Source: a bacterium TMED198
Lineage (GTDB): Bacteria > Fidelibacterota > Marinisomatia > SCGC-AAA003-L08 > D37C17
NCBI GenBank assembly: GCA_002170735.1
Contig: NHIV01000013.1
Location: 1-8,203 of the forward strand
Length of the DNA stretch: 8,203 nt
Reading direction: 5' to 3'
Shown here: positions 7,090 through 8,203 of the stretch, one piece after another
Position numbering within the stretch: position 1 is the stretch's first letter
How the letters are laid out: each line of letters opens with the position of its first letter
Program-made: the position numbers and the translations under genes
The notes under the pieces: model-generated
Told to the model about the DNA's origin: nothing
Database searches by the model: none
Seen by the model: only the letters and a program-made list of their open reading frames with translations

Positions 7090-7403
7090 CTATTGTCTCC
7101 TGAACCTTTTATTTTATCTCTATCTCTTCTGTCGTGAAGCTTTTTAATATTAGCATTAGCTACTTCTTGTAGATTAGAATCCAGATAATTTGCTATAGCT
7201 GTGACATAAAAGAGACAGTCACCTAATTCTTTTATAACTTCAGATTTAGAAAAACTTTTATCTCTAATTAATTTCTTAATCTTACCTTGAACTTCCCCTG
7301 CTTCTTCTCCTAAACCTAAAACATTTTCCATCAATCTATTTTTAGGTTCAGTAACAATAAGTTTTTCAACTTGTTTACTGTACAATTCCATATCGTAGTT
7401 CAA
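7086..7403 (-). CDS. mazG: MazG-like nucleoside triphosphate pyrophosphohydrolase, 105 residues, TTG start
   Basis: A small all-alpha NTP pyrophosphohydrolase of the MazG-like type, which hydrolyses NTPs or dNTPs to the monophosphate and pyrophosphate. The metal-binding signature is intact: EExxE (Glu33, Glu34, Glu37 in GLGEEAGEVQGK) and ExxD (Glu59, Asp62 in KELGDCLFYV). The C-terminus RDKIKGSGDNR is typical of phage versions. One domain is present, against two in E. coli MazG. The best start is TTG 7403: AAGGAG (7415-7410) lies six bases before it, and its TTGA overlaps the stop of the preceding small gene. The alternative ATG at 7391 would leave 18 bases from that Shine-Dalgarno. The TGA overlaps the nrdJ ATG by four bases, so the two are probably translated together. 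Phage MazG has been proposed to act on ppGpp or to clear unwanted nucleotides; the substrate here cannot be read from the sequence. Confidence 0.92.
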   Translation of the reverse strand: MNYDMELYSKQVEKLIVTEPKNRLMENVLGLGEEAGEVQGKIKKLIRDKSFSKSEVIKELGDCLFYVTAIANYLDSNLQEVANANIKKLHDRRDRDKIKGSGDNR

Positions 7404-7573
7404 TCTATTCTCCTTGTAATATCTGATTCCAATATCTCTACGTCATCTAAATCATAGACGCAGTCTGATATTTTTTCCTTGACAACCTCTAGTGTACTGC
7501 TTTCATCAACTGATAGAAAATTTGCATCTTCCTCAACCTCAACAGTTAAAACTATTTCAAATCGTAAACCCAT
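7400..7573 (-). CDS. Small acidic protein, 57 residues, unknown function
   Basis: An uninterrupted frame of 57 codons runs from ATG 7573 to TGA 7402-7400. GGAG (7584-7581) is seven bases before the ATG, and a stop lies in frame shortly upstream (7591-7589), so the start is well defined. Its TGA shares two bases with the mazG TTG start (TTGA), and without it the operon would have a 200-base hole. The protein is strongly acidic. It begins with an alternating hydrophobic stretch (FEIVLTVEVEE, likely a beta strand), then a helix (about 27-40), then DLDDVEILESDI, another likely strand. This beta-alpha-beta outline is seen in many tiny phage proteins without assigned roles. No motif gives a function. 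The tight coupling to mazG suggests coexpression with the nucleotide genes. Confidence 0.8.
   Translation of the reverse strand: MGLRFEIVLTVEVEEDANFLSVDESSTLEVVKEKISDCVYDLDDVEILESDITRRID
7410..7415 (-). promoter_or_regulatory. Shine-Dalgarno that decides the mazG TTG start
   Basis: AAGGAG on the minus strand, in the last codons of the 57-residue gene, lies six bases from TTG 7403 but 18 from the first in-frame ATG (7391). This favours the TTG start. Confidence 0.75.
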
Positions 7574-7574
7574 A

Positions 7575-7602
7575 GTTATACTCCAATCTCACTAAAAGTC
7601 AA
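7575..7602 (-). promoter_or_regulatory. Candidate sigma70-type promoter inside the leftward operon
   Basis: On the minus strand, TTGACT (7602-7597) and TATAAC (7580-7575) are separated by 16 bases, and each differs from consensus at one position. This is in the only real intergenic gap of the operon. The predicted start, near 7568, falls just inside the 57-residue gene. Such a transcript would therefore lack that gene's ATG and would carry mazG, nrdJ and the genes after them. The match could be chance in AT-rich DNA. Confidence 0.4.
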
Positions 7603-7606
7603 CATA

Positions 7607-7855
7607 TTAATCTTCAGAAACTTCTAAAGCTTCCATTCTTCCGTCAATATAATTCTTAAACTTATAGGCTTGCTCCTCTGTAGAGAACCAAAACTCTTCT
7701 TCTCTTAACCTCTTATTTTCCTCTACATTACACAAGAGTAAAAAGTTACCATCTTCAGGAAATTCAGAATACTGTTCTTCATAGTAAGCATCTTCTAGTT
7801 GTTCCCTACTATAAGGACCTCCTGCAACTGCCCAAACTTTAAAGCTTCTCTTCAT
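7607..7855 (-). CDS. Small acidic phage protein, 82 residues, unknown function
   Basis: I do not recognise a characterised family. The protein is acidic and rich in aromatic residues (KVWAVAGGPYS at 6-16, an EDAYYEEQYSEFPEDG segment, EEFWFST near 53-59). It ends with a likely amphipathic helix, TEEQAYKFKNYIDGRMEALE (59-78). Cues such as FSTEEQAYKFKNYID resemble small hypothetical phage proteins. It has one Cys and no membrane segment. ATG 7855 lies 17 bases inside the end of the upstream nuclease gene. Only a weak GGAAAA (7864-7859) precedes it, so translation probably depends on ribosomes finishing the nuclease gene. It ends at TAA 7609-7607 ahead of the 33-base gap. It could be a host-takeover or accessory early protein, but nothing in the sequence shows which. 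Confidence 0.72.
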   Translation of the reverse strand: MKRSFKVWAVAGGPYSREQLEDAYYEEQYSEFPEDGNFLLLCNVEENKRLREEEFWFSTEEQAYKFKNYIDGRMEALEVSED

Positions 7856-8198
7856 TTATTTTCCAATCCCTAATTAAATCCATGTAATGTTCTAGTCCTA
7901 CCATAACAATCCAAGGTCTGTGATCTGATCTGTAGAAGACAACAGGCTCACCATTACCATGACTGACAGCTTGTTCAATGTAACCATAAACAGTTTTCAT
8001 TTCACCTTTACGTCTTTTAACTTCTATTGCTAGTGGTAGTCTTCTTCTGGCTTGAGGAGATAGTTTTATGTCAGCACCTGTATCACCCATTATAGCAGAC
8101 TGAATATCATCTTTCTCAAACTCTGGAAAAGTTTCTAGTAGTTTATCTCTGATCTCTTGCTGACCTAATCTACCCTTTGCTTTAGCTGACCTGCTCAT
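7839..8198 (-). CDS. PD-(D/E)XK endonuclease, Holliday-junction-resolvase-like, 119 residues
   Basis: The arrangement of conserved residues fits a small restriction-endonuclease-fold nuclease. There is an early Glu15 (GRLGQQEIRDKLL), Asp43 in GDTGADIKLS, and the ExK motif Glu59-Val-Lys61 in LAIEVKRRKG, with Gln76 in the following helix (YGYIEQAVSH). This Glu/Asp/ExK/Gln order is that of archaeal Hjc-type resolvases. The basic N-terminus (SRSAKAKGR) and SPQARRRLPLAIEVK match small phage nucleases I know as hypothetical or resolvase-like. It may cut branched replication intermediates, as T7 endonuclease I (gp3) does, or act as another DNA nuclease; specificity cannot be read here. The start at ATG 8198 fits the family's N-terminus. 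Only five bases lie upstream in the window, so its ribosome site is out of view and a longer N-terminus is possible. Its 3' end overlaps the next gene by 17 bases. Confidence 0.82.
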   Translation of the reverse strand: MSRSAKAKGRLGQQEIRDKLLETFPEFEKDDIQSAIMGDTGADIKLSPQARRRLPLAIEVKRRKGEMKTVYGYIEQAVSHGNGEPVVFYRSDHRPWIVMVGLEHYMDLIRDWKINEEKL

Positions 8199-8203
8199 GT
8201 AAA

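Noticed and set aside
7389..7391. ATG as the mazG start instead of TTG 7403
   Set aside because: It would lie 18 bases from the AAGGAG site and would lose the overlap with the preceding stop. The TTG has both, though the shorter start cannot be fully excluded.
7479..7520. TTGACA on the plus strand as a rightward promoter
   Set aside because: No TATAAT-like box lies at a suitable distance, and a rightward promoter here would run antisense to small operon genes.

Overview
The window looks like part of an AT-rich tailed phage genome, most likely a marine podovirus. The evidence is two blocks of tightly packed genes pointing at each other, phage-type virion proteins on the plus strand, and a phage nucleotide-metabolism cassette on the minus strand. 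The cassette holds a class II ribonucleotide reductase, a MazG-type pyrophosphohydrolase, a DUF3310 protein and a PD-(D/E)XK nuclease. The low GC and this gene set recall phages of marine alphaproteobacteria (pelagiphage or HMO-2011-like groups). That placement is inference and rests on no search.

Plus strand, 1-4564. The tail end of an upstream gene (stop at 47-49) overlaps the start of a 342-residue protein, which is followed after one base by a 1161-residue protein. Size, order and composition suggest internal virion (DNA-ejection) proteins placed like T7 gp15 and gp16. No catalytic domain is recognised in either.

Minus strand, 8198-4561, read leftwards. The order is a Holliday-resolvase-like nuclease, an 82-residue acidic protein, a 57-residue acidic protein, MazG-like NTP pyrophosphohydrolase, adenosylcobalamin-dependent ribonucleotide reductase (NrdJ), a zinc-ribbon plus DUF3310 protein, and a 70-residue protein. 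Five of the six junctions overlap or are one base apart, so this is almost certainly one operon. Two genes start with non-ATG codons (TTG and GTG), each overlapping the previous stop and each with a good Shine-Dalgarno. The only real gap, 33 bases at 7574-7606, carries a sigma70-like promoter match.

Together the minus-strand genes would raise and clean up the dNTP pool and process DNA during phage replication. The plus-strand genes build the virion. The two transcription units meet with their stop codons overlapping by four bases and no visible terminator between them. No RNA gene, CRISPR array, mobile element or long repeat was seen. There is no gene-free stretch over 300 bases.
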